A DNA stretch of 46,196 nucleotides, taken from Phycisphaeraceae bacterium (lineage in GTDB: Bacteria; Planctomycetota; Phycisphaerae; Phycisphaerales; UBA1924). Location of the stretch: positions 1-46,196 of the forward strand of contig JAHCJI010000018.1 in NCBI GenBank assembly GCA_026126305.1, written 5' to 3'. Both the position numbers and the translations under genes were made by a program. The notes below the pieces were generated by a model, which ran no database searches, was not told where the DNA came from, and worked only from the letters and a program-made list of their open reading frames with translations. The number at the start of each line of letters is the position of its first letter. Within the stretch, counting starts at the first letter, position 1. This document shows positions 24,454-33,448 of the stretch, piece by piece.

Positions 24454-25884
24454 TCAGCCGCCCAGGATCTCCGCGGCACGGCTCTCACCGCTCTTGCCGG
24501 GCAAGTCGTCCTGGGAACTCGAACCCTCACGGCCGCCATCACCACTCTGGGAGGCAGCGGCATCACCAGCGGCCGAAGCCTGCGACCCACCAAGGATCGC
24601 CGCCGCCGCGCTGTCCGCGTCCGGGGCTCCCTCGGGGCCAAGAAGGTCATCTCCTGAGCCCAGACGCGCCTGCTCTTCGGCACGACGCTTCTCGGCCTCT
24701 TCCTTCTCGCGGGCCTGCTGCTCGGCCACGATCTTCGCCTGCTCGCTGGCCAGTTGCACGGCACGCTCGGCCACCTCGGCGGGCAATTCCAATTCCGTGG
24801 CCAGCACCTCGGCACCAATCTCCTCGATATCGAACACGCTGATCATGCCCAGCGCCGCAAGGCGGTCCACCTTCTGCTCGTCGATCTCGGGGACCTGCTG
24901 GAGCGTCGTCGAAAGTGTCTCCAAACCCTTGGTGAACTCCTCGGGCGTCAGGATGTCCACGTCCCAGCCGGTCAGCTTCGCCGCCAGACGTACGTTCTGA
25001 CCACGCTTGCCGATGGCAAGGCTCAACTGGTCGTCACGCACCACCACCGTCGCCCGGCCCAACTCGAAGCACAGGCTGATCTCGGCCACCTCGGCAGGCT
25101 TCAGCGCGTTCTGGATCAGGATCTGGCTGCTCTCGTTCCAACGCACGATGTCGATCTTCTCGCCATTCAACTCGTCAACAATGTTCTTGATCCGGCTGCC
25201 ACGCACGCCCACGCAGGCACCCACCGCGTCCACGCGGCTGTCGATGCTGCTCACCGCGATCTTCGTCCGCTGCCCGGGCTCGCGAGCCATCGCCTTGACC
25301 TCGATGATCCGCTCGGCCACCTCGGGCACCTCGACCTCGAACAGTCGCTTGATGAAGTCGGTATGCGCCCGGCTGAGCAGCACCCGCGTCGCCGACCCAT
25401 CGCGCTTCACGTCCAGGATCATCGCCCGCACCCGATCGCCCGGGCTGAATTGCTCGCCTGGGATCTGTTCCTGACGGGGCATCTCGCCCTCGCCCGAATC
25501 GAGCGCCACGATCAGGCGGCCACCACGCTCATAGCGCTGGGCCGTCCCCGTCAGGATCTGACCGATCCTGGTGTGGTAGCGGTCATACAGGCTGCTCTGC
25601 TCGTCCTCGCGGAACTTCTGGATCATCACCTGCTTGAACGTCTGGGCGGCGATGCGGCCCAGGTCCTGCGGGTTCAACTCCACCGGCTCGCCGTGCCGCT
25701 TCAGCGCGATCTGCCCGCTCAGAGGATCGACCGAGCAGGCAAACTCCTCCAGATCCAGCGATCCAAAGTGCTTCCGCGCAGCGCTCACCATCGCCTGCTC
25801 AAGGTCGGCGATCAATACCGAACGCTCCACCTTACGGTCGCGGGCGATCGAATCCAGGATCCGCAGCATTTCCGGGCCGTTCAA
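24454..25884 (-). CDS. nusA: Transcription termination/antitermination factor NusA
   Basis: This 476-residue protein modulates RNA polymerase pausing, termination and antitermination. The N-terminal domain begins MLRILDSIARDRKVE. An S1 domain follows around 130-200 (PGDRVRAMILDVKR), then KH1-KH2 with GACVGVRGSRIKNIVDELNGEKIDIVRW and AIGKRGQNVRLAAKLTGW. A C-terminal HhH-like region and an acidic, low-complexity tail close the protein. I chose the TTG at 25884, preceded by GGAGGA 8 bases upstream; an ATG at 25869 is the alternative. The usual upstream neighbour rimP is absent. Confidence 0.96.
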   Translation of the reverse strand: MNGPEMLRILDSIARDRKVERSVLIADLEQAMVSAARKHFGSLDLEEFACSVDPLSGQIALKRHGEPVELNPQDLGRIAAQTFKQVMIQKFREDEQSSLYDRYHTRIGQILTGTAQRYERGGRLIVALDSGEGEMPRQEQIPGEQFSPGDRVRAMILDVKRDGSATRVLLSRAHTDFIKRLFEVEVPEVAERIIEVKAMAREPGQRTKIAVSSIDSRVDAVGACVGVRGSRIKNIVDELNGEKIDIVRWNESSQILIQNALKPAEVAEISLCFELGRATVVVRDDQLSLAIGKRGQNVRLAAKLTGWDVDILTPEEFTKGLETLSTTLQQVPEIDEQKVDRLAALGMISVFDIEEIGAEVLATELELPAEVAERAVQLASEQAKIVAEQQAREKEEAEKRRAEEQARLGSGDDLLGPEGAPDADSAAAAILGGSQASAAGDAAASQSGDGGREGSSSQDDLPGKSGESRAAEILGG

Positions 25885-26244
25885 CGTCCGATTCCTCCAA
25901 CGCCCACAGGGGCGTGACCTTCCAAACAACAACCCGGGCCACAAGACGCCAAACGCGCTCATGACCCGGCCATAAACCGCCTGCCAAACCGGCCCACAGT
26001 GCGAAAACCCGCGACTGTCAGCCAGAAGGCGCCCAGATTGTGCCGAAACCTCACATCATCGGCAGCAACCCTTCGTCGACGCCCACGCATGGATTCTCCC
26101 GGCGGCCATGCACACGCCCTTGACGGGCGAGCACACGAGGCCGAAATGAGTCCCGGCGCGGCTCATAGCACGCTATCTTAGTGGATCGAAGCCAACAGAG
26201 TCAAACCGGGTAAGGGGCCTTGCCCTTCCGCTGGCAGATCGCGC
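25885..26244. other. Leader of the nusA operon / 3' end of fliM
   Basis: About 360 bases with no credible gene. It must hold the nusA operon promoter, since fliM upstream reads away from it on neither side of a shared transcript: fliM is on the same strand and ends here. A weak AAGGGcaaggcCCCTT hairpin at about 26211-26227 could terminate fliM. I see no rimP, tRNA or riboswitch. Confidence 0.35.
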
Positions 26245-27258
26245 CTACAGCCGATCCGTAGGCGTCACACGCCGAACCATCCGCAAGGCACGCTTGTTGC
26301 GATACTGACCGATGTGGGCCAGGAACTTCGACTGGCCTTCCACCGTCAGGACCACCGGCTTGGTCGAGAGTGTTTCCGTCAGGATCAGGTCGCCAACCGC
26401 CATCGTCGCCAGGTCACGCAGGCTGATCGTTGTCCGGGCGAGTACGCCCGAAACCCGAACATCAGCACCCGAAAGTGAGTCGCCAAGCCGACGTTCCATA
26501 CCCGGTGAACGCCCGACCCGGCCCGCAGAAAACCAGTTCTGGGCACTCACAGCGTCCATGACCGGCTCGATCACGTTGTACGGAATGCACAGGCTCATCG
26601 TGCCCGCCCGGTTGGACATCTTCACCTCAAAGCCGATGACCACCACCACCTCGTTGGGCGGGACGATCTGCACCAACTGGGGGTTGCTCTCGGTTGCCTT
26701 GATGGCAAAGGCCATCTCCTTGACACCAGCCCATGCTTCGCTCAATGCTTCCAGGCCACGGTTGGTCACGTTACTGATCAATCGACTCTCAATAAGCGTC
26801 ATCGGCCTCTGGGGGATGAACAAGTCCTGGCTGGTGCCCCCGAGGAGACGGTCGATGATCGGATAAATGATCAGCGGGCTCAGCTCCATGCAGATCTGGC
26901 CTTCCAACTCGTCGGCCTCGATCAAATTGAAGCTGGTGGGGTTGGGCAGGGCGCTGATGAACTCGCCATACGTCATTTGTTCGCATGTCGCGACCTTGAC
27001 CTCGACGATGGTCCGCAAAAAGCCCGATAACGAAGCGCCAAAGTTCCGAGCAAACTGCTCGTGCAGCGTCTGCAACGACCGCATCTGGTCCTTGCTGACC
27101 CGCTCGGGGCGCTTGAAGTCGTAGTTTCTGACTTCGACCTGGTCAAAATCTCGCCGATGGCGGCTGAAAATCCGCTCTTCTTCGGGTTCTTCCTCGACGT
27201 GACCGCCGCTGACAGCCGCCAGCAGGGCATCGACCTCGCTCTGGTCCAGTACGTCCAT
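26245..27258 (-). CDS. fliM: Flagellar motor switch protein FliM
   Basis: A 337-residue C-ring component that sets rotation direction when it binds phospho-CheY. The N-terminal CheY-binding peptide is present (LDQSEVDALL, usual form L-S-Q-x-E-I-D-A-L-L). The central CheC-like domain shows ALPNPTSFNLIEADELEG and IIYPIIDRLLGG, and the C-terminal SpoA domain includes VAVGDLI / LTVEGQSKFLAHIGQYRNKRA-like sequence. The ATG at 27258 places the CheY-binding motif at the terminus; longer in-frame starts extend beyond it. No other flagellar gene is nearby, which is unusual since fliM commonly clusters with fliL/fliN. Confidence 0.96.
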   Translation of the reverse strand: MDVLDQSEVDALLAAVSGGHVEEEPEEERIFSRHRRDFDQVEVRNYDFKRPERVSKDQMRSLQTLHEQFARNFGASLSGFLRTIVEVKVATCEQMTYGEFISALPNPTSFNLIEADELEGQICMELSPLIIYPIIDRLLGGTSQDLFIPQRPMTLIESRLISNVTNRGLEALSEAWAGVKEMAFAIKATESNPQLVQIVPPNEVVVVIGFEVKMSNRAGTMSLCIPYNVIEPVMDAVSAQNWFSAGRVGRSPGMERRLGDSLSGADVRVSGVLARTTISLRDLATMAVGDLILTETLSTKPVVLTVEGQSKFLAHIGQYRNKRALRMVRRVTPTDRL

Positions 27259-27464
27259 GGAAACGTCAACCCGTTGGTTTCGGCGGATCCCGCGACGGCC
27301 GCGGTAAGCGCAAGCATCGGACCCTGCGGCCCCGGGGCTTGAGCATCCCGCAACCATCGGGCCAAAATCGGGAACACCAATGCGGCGGCGAGGATTACAC
27401 TGGGCATTGGCATGTGATCCACGGAGTCACTCCGGCGGTCCCGCCACGAATTGGAGGTTCCCGT

Positions 27465-29516
27465 ATGCGGTATCTGATCGCCTTGGGCTTCGCCATGTTT
27501 CTCTTGAGCTGCCTGCCCACTCGCTCCGCGGCCCAGGTACCAGACTTCTTCGAGGAAACGTCCGTACCGATTTCTGCCCAAGCCTGGTGGGCACCCACAC
27601 AGGCGGCCGAGGGCCCACTGGTTGCACTCGTGGCCGTGGTCATGGACCACCCCGAAGGCATCAAGAGTTGGCCCAGCGCCGACCAGGACGTGCTGTCGCC
27701 AGAAATCGACCAGATTGCCATACGAACCGAGGTCTCGGTCCGCTCCGTTGGAGGGGTGCTCGGCACGGGTGCCATCCAATGGCCTACGCCCAAGCCCTAC
27801 CCCGTGCCAGACGTCTCGGGCTCGGGCGGCACCGTCGATGCGCCCGTCTACACCGGCCGCGTGGTCATCTATGTCCCCGTGCTGATCGACCGAGCGACCG
27901 CAGAGAGCGCCCGAACGCTCGAACTCGTGGTTGGCTTCCAAGCCTGCGACGAGGCGGTGTGCTTCATCCCCGAACAGGCAAACGTCCTGGCACCGCTGCC
28001 CGCTTTCGGCCAGGGCACTCCACCTTCCGACGCTGCCGGCATCTACCCGGCGACCATCGATGACGCCATCGCACTGGTGGTCTCGGGCTTGTACGGCGAA
28101 CTTCCACCCGCAGAACCATCCACATCCGTAGAGGAAGCGCCGGCCGAGGCAGCCCAGCAGGCCGACACGCGCAACAAGTTCCTGGGCTTCGTCGCCGTCC
28201 CCACGCCCGACTCCATCGGCGGCATCCTGGGCATCATTCTTTTGGGCGTCGTGGGCGGCTTCGTGCTGAACCTGACCCCGTGCGTGCTGCCGGTGATCCC
28301 CATCAAGGTCATGACCCTCTCCCAGCACGCCGGCTCGCCCGGCAAGACCCTGCTGCTGGGCATCTGGATGGCTCTGGGCGTGGTGGCGTTCTGGGTCGGG
28401 CTTGGCATCCCCGCTGCCTTGCTGGGCAAGGCCGTGGGCGCGATCTTCGGCGTGTGGTGGTTCACCGTGGGCGTGGGAGTCATCATTGCCGCCATGTCGC
28501 TGGGTCTCATGGGCCTGTTCACCATCCAACTGCCCCAATCGGTCTACAAGGTCAATCCCAAGGCCGACAGCCCATGGGGCTCGTTCGTCTTCGGCGTGAT
28601 GACCGGCGTGCTGGGCCTGCCTTGCTTCGGGCTGGTGGCCGGCGCGCTGCTGGTGAGCGCGACGGAGATCCCCCCGCTGGTCACGATGCTGATCTTCACG
28701 GCCTTGGGCGTGGGCATGGCGCTGCCTTACCTGATCTTGTCGATGAACCCCAAGTGGGTCGAGGTGCTGCCTCGCACCGGGCCGGCCAGCGAACTGGTCA
28801 AGCAGGTCATGGGCCTGCTGCTGTTGGGCGCGGGCGCGTACTTCCTGGCCACGGGCATCCAGGCGCTGATCCTGGACATGCCCTGGATCGGCCGGCAGAT
28901 GCACTGGTGGGCGGCTGCCATCTTCGTGGCGATGGCCTGCGCGTGGCTTGCCTATCGCACGCTCCAGATCACAAAGAGCATTCCCAAGCGGGGCGTCTTC
29001 ACCGTGCTGTCCATGCTGCTGGGTGGCGGGGCGCTGCTCTTTGCCTACGACGCCACGGGCGACGCCAAGGCCAACTACCTCGAACGCGAGCGGCATATCG
29101 CCCAGGCCGGCGAACAATCAGGCGGCGGCGCGATCATGACGGGAACCTGGGTCGATTACACGCCCCAATTGCTCGAGCGGGCCCGGGCCGAGGGCTACGT
29201 GGTGGTGGTGAAGTTCACAGCCGACTGGTGCATCAATTGCGTGGCACTGGAACAGGGTGTCCTGGCCGCCGAGCCCGTGAACTCGCGCTTGCGCCGCGAC
29301 GACGTGGTGATGATCAAGGCCGACCTGACCAGTTCTCGCCAGCCCGCGTGGGCCCTGATGCGTGAATTGGGGCAGAAGGCCCCGCCCGTGCTGGCCGTTT
29401 ATGGCCCGGGCATCGAGGGCGACACCCCCTGGTTGTCGAACGGGTACACCAGCGCCATCGTCATGGACGCCATCGCCCGCGGCAAGGGTCAGGTGGGCGT
29501 GGCCCGCGCAAACTGA
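27465..29516 (+). CDS. DsbD-type thiol:disulfide interchange protein
   Basis: A 683-residue protein that passes reducing power from cytoplasm to periplasm. A signal peptide (LIALGFAMFLLSCLPTRSAAQ) leads into a DsbD-alpha domain with its Cys pair CDEAVC (161 and 166). The membrane domain carries Cys273 in LNLTPCVLPVIPIK and Cys387 in GLPCFG, across about eight transmembrane segments. The C-terminal thioredoxin domain has DWCINC near 589-592. All six functional cysteines are present, so it should be active. The ATG at 27465 follows GGAGG. It is divergent from fliM and converges on the subtilase. Confidence 0.93.
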   Translation: MRYLIALGFAMFLLSCLPTRSAAQVPDFFEETSVPISAQAWWAPTQAAEGPLVALVAVVMDHPEGIKSWPSADQDVLSPEIDQIAIRTEVSVRSVGGVLGTGAIQWPTPKPYPVPDVSGSGGTVDAPVYTGRVVIYVPVLIDRATAESARTLELVVGFQACDEAVCFIPEQANVLAPLPAFGQGTPPSDAAGIYPATIDDAIALVVSGLYGELPPAEPSTSVEEAPAEAAQQADTRNKFLGFVAVPTPDSIGGILGIILLGVVGGFVLNLTPCVLPVIPIKVMTLSQHAGSPGKTLLLGIWMALGVVAFWVGLGIPAALLGKAVGAIFGVWWFTVGVGVIIAAMSLGLMGLFTIQLPQSVYKVNPKADSPWGSFVFGVMTGVLGLPCFGLVAGALLVSATEIPPLVTMLIFTALGVGMALPYLILSMNPKWVEVLPRTGPASELVKQVMGLLLLGAGAYFLATGIQALILDMPWIGRQMHWWAAAIFVAMACAWLAYRTLQITKSIPKRGVFTVLSMLLGGGALLFAYDATGDAKANYLERERHIAQAGEQSGGGAIMTGTWVDYTPQLLERARAEGYVVVVKFTADWCINCVALEQGVLAAEPVNSRLRRDDVVMIKADLTSSRQPAWALMRELGQKAPPVLAVYGPGIEGDTPWLSNGYTSAIVMDAIARGKGQVGVARAN

Positions 29517-29557
29517 AGAACACCCCGCGGTTTGCTCCAAGGAGGGGCAACATGCGG

Positions 29558-29594
29558 CACGCCCCGCGCCGGGTAGCACCCGGCGCGGGGCGTG
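29558..29594. terminator. 17-bp perfect-stem bidirectional terminator
   Basis: 29558-29574 and 29578-29594 are exact reverse complements with a 3-base AGC loop, giving a very stable GC-rich stem. It lies 41 bp after the dsbD stop and 19 bp from the stop of the convergent subtilase gene. On the + strand it is followed by GTTGTTCT. A shared factor-independent terminator is likely. Confidence 0.85.
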
Positions 29595-29613
29595 GTTGTT
29601 CTGGGACGGGCCT

Positions 29614-31785
29614 TCAATCGCAACCGGCCAGGAAACGCGTCTGGAATAGCATGAAATCAAAGATGGTCAGCCGACCGTCGCGGTCGAGGTCGGCACGCAT
29701 ATCTCCCGTGTCGAAAGCACGCTGGAAGGCGATGAAGTCAAAGACCGACAACACGCCATCGCCGTCGAAGTCGGCCGCGCACACCGCACGGGCCTGCCCA
29801 CCATGGATAACCAATGCGAAGTGTGCGTCCATGTGCGCGGTGGCCAGGTTCGCGTCCTCGTTGATCTCGCGGGCGATGACCCGAACCGTCCACCGGCCCG
29901 GCTTGGCGGTCTCGATAAAGACGTTTTCGACCGTATCGACAGCATTGGGAACGCCGCCGGGAATCGAGTACAAGCCCTCGCTCAGGCCGACGTTGCCGTG
30001 GTACACCTGTCCCGAAGGATCGATGACCAGCAGGTCCAGGTCGTTGATGCGCGCCACGCGGGCGGCCGGGTTGCCCGGCGGGTCGAGATATGCCATCGTG
30101 ATGCGCAGCGGCTGGCTGGGGCCCTGCAAGATATCGACGCTGTACTCGGCCATGTCGCCCGGGGCAAGAAGGTTGTGCGACTGGTCCACCGTGTAGAGGC
30201 TCGAGCGGGCCCGGAAGATGGACGAGAGGTCAGGCGCGCCCCAGCCTTGATGGATGCGCGCCAGGTCGTCGCGCAGCGGCCATGGGGTAGCGGTGTTGAT
30301 CATGAACGCCTTGGCCAGCATCGCGCTGGGGCGATTCTCAAAGACATCTCCCGTGGGATCAACCGGGTTGTTAAAAAAGCCCGTGCCCCAGAGTTGGAAA
30401 AAGAGACCAAAGTGTCCCGCCACGATGGGCGTGCTCGCGCTGGTGCCGTTGAATGTGGTATAGGCCCGTGGGCCCGCGCTGCTGGTGGTCTCCACCGCGT
30501 CGTAAAAATGCGAGAGATCGGGCTTGATGCGACCATCGGCCGCCGGGCCCGTGCTGGCGTAGAAGTGGAAGTCGTCATCGCGTGTGAGCGTATCGAGGTG
30601 GTTGATACCCCCCACCGACACCACGTTCTTGGCCCAGGCTTGCGGACGCGATTGCCGCGTGCCCGCGTTCGATTGGCTCTGCGTGATCAACAATTCGTTC
30701 AGGAAGATCAGGTCGTCCATCTGGGCCGAAAGGGTGGTGTACTGCACCGTGCGAGGATCGCCCCAACTGTTGGTCTGGAAGACAGCGCGGTACGGACCAT
30801 CGGGGTCGACCAATTCGGCGGTATGCGCATATCGACCCGGGCCGCCGCCGAGGAATCCCAGCTCGGTGTACGAGGCGAAGATTCCCTGGCCCATCGGCAG
30901 CATCCCGGAATGACGCGGGTCGCCCGTGCCATCGCCAAAGACGATGCCATACACCGACGTGCCGTGGGCTGTGACGGGGCTGTTCGAGCCATGGATGATC
31001 GGTGGGGTCGCCTGGAAATCCACATGCTCCAGACGAAGCCCGCCGTCGAGCACTTCGCCGCGAACGCCTTGCCCCAGATACCCAAGCGCGTGCAGCGTCC
31101 GTGCGCCACCGAACTGGCGAGCAAGTTCCATGTCGTCCTCGGGCGCACCCTTGGCATCGATGAAGAGCACCTCGGGACGGTGGGCGATGGCCTCGAGTTG
31201 TTCGAGAGTCAGAGTGGCCTCGATGCGATACCCCAAAGGCTCGCCACCATGCACCAGCCCGCCCAGACCTGCGATGGAACGGGCCACAGACCGCTGATCA
31301 GCCTCCCCGCGAGCGAGCATCTGGATCGAGTACCGCACCGGCGAATCGCCGAGCCCCCCCAGCACGATGGCCTGGAGCAATGGCTCATCAAGCTTATACG
31401 CCGGATGGAAAGGGCCCACCCAGCGCACCGCGGGCAGCGCACGCACCGCAGCGGCCGTTGCACCATCCATCCGAACGATGTAAGCGTTCATCGGCAGATA
31501 CCGATCCAACCGGGCACCCGTGGAAGTAATAGACCGACGCGCGGCATCGGTGGCGCGATCGTGCAACTGCACGATGTAAACGCCCGCGTCGGCATGGGCC
31601 CGCAGCCGGGCCGGGACGGCTGGAACAACGGTCAGAGGATCGAACGAGGCGTAGCGGAGTTCCAACTGGTGCCGATGGGGTTGGTTGATCTCGACATGCT
31701 GCGCGGCGGCGGGCAGGCCGGCCACGGCGAGCATCGTGCCAACGCAGGCCAGCGACGCCCGTCTGGTGGAAGAAAAAGGGAACAT
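29614..31785 (-). CDS. Secreted S8 subtilisin-like protease with GC-type dockerin
   Basis: A 723-residue exported protease with a signal peptide ending in AVAGLPAAAQ. A propeptide-like region precedes the S8 domain. The triad is visible: Asp247 in GEVLDGGL, His274 in TAHGTSVYGI and Ser449 in NGTSASTP; Asn339 (QTNSWG) fits the oxyanion hole. A beta-sandwich follows (YSVDILQGPSQPLRITMAYLDPP onward), as in KP-43-type subtilases. The last 55 residues are two calcium-binding dockerin repeats, DFDGDGVLSVFDFIAFQRAF and DLDRDGRLTIFDFMLFQTRF, bracketed by Cys, the pattern of planctomycete GC-type dockerins. The tail may anchor the protein to a surface partner. The ATG at 31785 was chosen because it gives the signal peptide. 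Confidence 0.9.
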   Translation of the reverse strand: MFPFSSTRRASLACVGTMLAVAGLPAAAQHVEINQPHRHQLELRYASFDPLTVVPAVPARLRAHADAGVYIVQLHDRATDAARRSITSTGARLDRYLPMNAYIVRMDGATAAAVRALPAVRWVGPFHPAYKLDEPLLQAIVLGGLGDSPVRYSIQMLARGEADQRSVARSIAGLGGLVHGGEPLGYRIEATLTLEQLEAIAHRPEVLFIDAKGAPEDDMELARQFGGARTLHALGYLGQGVRGEVLDGGLRLEHVDFQATPPIIHGSNSPVTAHGTSVYGIVFGDGTGDPRHSGMLPMGQGIFASYTELGFLGGGPGRYAHTAELVDPDGPYRAVFQTNSWGDPRTVQYTTLSAQMDDLIFLNELLITQSQSNAGTRQSRPQAWAKNVVSVGGINHLDTLTRDDDFHFYASTGPAADGRIKPDLSHFYDAVETTSSAGPRAYTTFNGTSASTPIVAGHFGLFFQLWGTGFFNNPVDPTGDVFENRPSAMLAKAFMINTATPWPLRDDLARIHQGWGAPDLSSIFRARSSLYTVDQSHNLLAPGDMAEYSVDILQGPSQPLRITMAYLDPPGNPAARVARINDLDLLVIDPSGQVYHGNVGLSEGLYSIPGGVPNAVDTVENVFIETAKPGRWTVRVIAREINEDANLATAHMDAHFALVIHGGQARAVCAADFDGDGVLSVFDFIAFQRAFDTGDMRADLDRDGRLTIFDFMLFQTRFLAGCD

Positions 31786-32041
31786 CTTGGGAGAAGTCCT
31801 CGATCGGCCTTGGCCCCCGAGCATCCATGCCAAGGGTTTCGGCTCGGGTATTCCCGCTATGGGCATCATGCCCATGACGGTTGGGAAGCACACAGGTTAC
31901 CGGGAACCATGAGGCCTCACAACGGCATTTGATCCGGATTTCTGTGAAAAATGGCCGATTTCAGACCACTCGCCCACAAAATTGGGTGGAGCCCGCCGCG
32001 TGGGTCCGGTAAGACCCTGCGTCGACGCTGGCAAACCCGTA

Positions 32042-33448
32042 TCAGGCCTGTTCAGAGGCTAATCGGGTCCGTGCGGCGGCTCGTGCCTCGTCAACCCTCG
32101 ACGGAGCGGTACCCGCGAATGCACGCCGCTTGCTCAGCGTGGCCTCAAGGGTCAGCACGTCGTACACGTCGGCATCAATGGCCCCATGAATCGCTCGCAG
32201 GGCTTCCAAAGGCAGGGCCTCGAGGGGCTGGCCGGCGGCCAGGGCAACACGAACGGCCTTGCCCGCCACCTCGTGGGCCTCGCGGAAGGGCACCCCGCGA
32301 GCAACCAGGTAGTCGGCCAGTTCGGTGGCGTTGGCATAACCGGCCGAGGCTCGCGCCCGGCAGCGCTCCAGATCGAAGGTGGTGGTATCCATCACCAACA
32401 CCGCGATGCGCAAACACAGGCTCAACTCGTCGCTGGCGTCAAAGAGGGCCGCCTTGTCTTCCTGGTTGTCCTTGTTGTACGCCAGGGGCTGGGCTTTGAG
32501 GAGCATCAGAAGTTGGGCGTGCGCGCCGGCGATGCGCCCGCACTTGCCGCGGATCAGTTCCAACGCGTCGGGGTTCTTCTTCTGAGGCATCAACGAAGAC
32601 CCGGTCGTCACCCTGTCAGAGAGTTTCACCAACGCGAACTCGGCGCTGTTGTAAATGATCATGTCCTCGGCCAATCGAGAGAGATGCACGGCACACGCGG
32701 CAAACACGGCCAGCGTCTCGAGCGCGAAATCGCGATCGCTGGCCGCGTCGAGGCTGTTGCCGCTGGGCCGGGCAAAACCCAATGCACTCGCCAGGCGGTG
32801 GCGGTCGATGGCATAGGCGGTGCCGGCGAGCGCGCCACAGCCAAGCGGACACTCGTTCACGCGATCCAGGGCGCTCAACAGCCGAGCGCTGTCCCGGGCC
32901 AACATGGCCTCATACGCCAGGGCCCAGTGCCCGATCGTCACCGGCTGCGCGGGTTGCAAATGGGTGTACGCGGGCATTGGGTCGTGCGCGTGCCGGTCGG
33001 CGATATCCAGAAACGCCCGGCGAAGTTCGGCCAATTCTCGGCGACGCTCCAGGATGCAATCTCGAGTCCACAGCCGAATGTCCGTCGAAACCAGGTCATT
33101 GCGGCTGCGGCCCGTGTGCAACTTCTTGCCCAGATCTCCCAGGCGTTGCACCAGCTCGTGCTCGACCCAGGTGTGCACGTCTTCCAGACCACTCGCCAAA
33201 GGCGGCCCCGGCAGCGTGGCGGCATGCCGGGCCACGTCGTTCAAGCCTTCGGTGATGCGCTGGCATTCATGCTCGCTCAGCACGCCCACGGCGTGGAGTT
33301 CGCGGGCCCAGGCGATCGAAGCGGCGATGTCCTGCTGGACCATCCGCCAATCGATGGGCAGTGAGTCATTGAACCGCTTGAAGAGTTCGGCTGGCGGCTC
33401 ATCGAAACGCCCGCCCCACATCGCGCCGGGCTTGGTCCCCCCGCTCAT
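32042..33448 (-). CDS. argH: Argininosuccinate lyase
   Basis: A 468-residue enzyme of the fumarase/aspartase superfamily that splits argininosuccinate to arginine and fumarate. Signature segments are MWGGRFDEPP, TGRSRNDLVSTD, a THLQPAQPVTIGHW stretch, and the mobile signature loop GSSLMPQKKNPD with the catalytic Ser. Full family length. It is the last gene of argCBFGH; its ATG overlaps the argG stop (ATGA). A 256-bp gap separates it from the subtilase gene. Confidence 0.98.
   Translation of the reverse strand: MSGGTKPGAMWGGRFDEPPAELFKRFNDSLPIDWRMVQQDIAASIAWARELHAVGVLSEHECQRITEGLNDVARHAATLPGPPLASGLEDVHTWVEHELVQRLGDLGKKLHTGRSRNDLVSTDIRLWTRDCILERRRELAELRRAFLDIADRHAHDPMPAYTHLQPAQPVTIGHWALAYEAMLARDSARLLSALDRVNECPLGCGALAGTAYAIDRHRLASALGFARPSGNSLDAASDRDFALETLAVFAACAVHLSRLAEDMIIYNSAEFALVKLSDRVTTGSSLMPQKKNPDALELIRGKCGRIAGAHAQLLMLLKAQPLAYNKDNQEDKAALFDASDELSLCLRIAVLVMDTTTFDLERCRARASAGYANATELADYLVARGVPFREAHEVAGKAVRVALAAGQPLEALPLEALRAIHGAIDADVYDVLTLEATLSKRRAFAGTAPSRVDEARAAARTRLASEQA

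Noticed and set aside
25999..26181. A 60-codon + strand open frame in the nusA leader
   Set aside because: No ribosome binding site and no recognisable sequence; probably chance.
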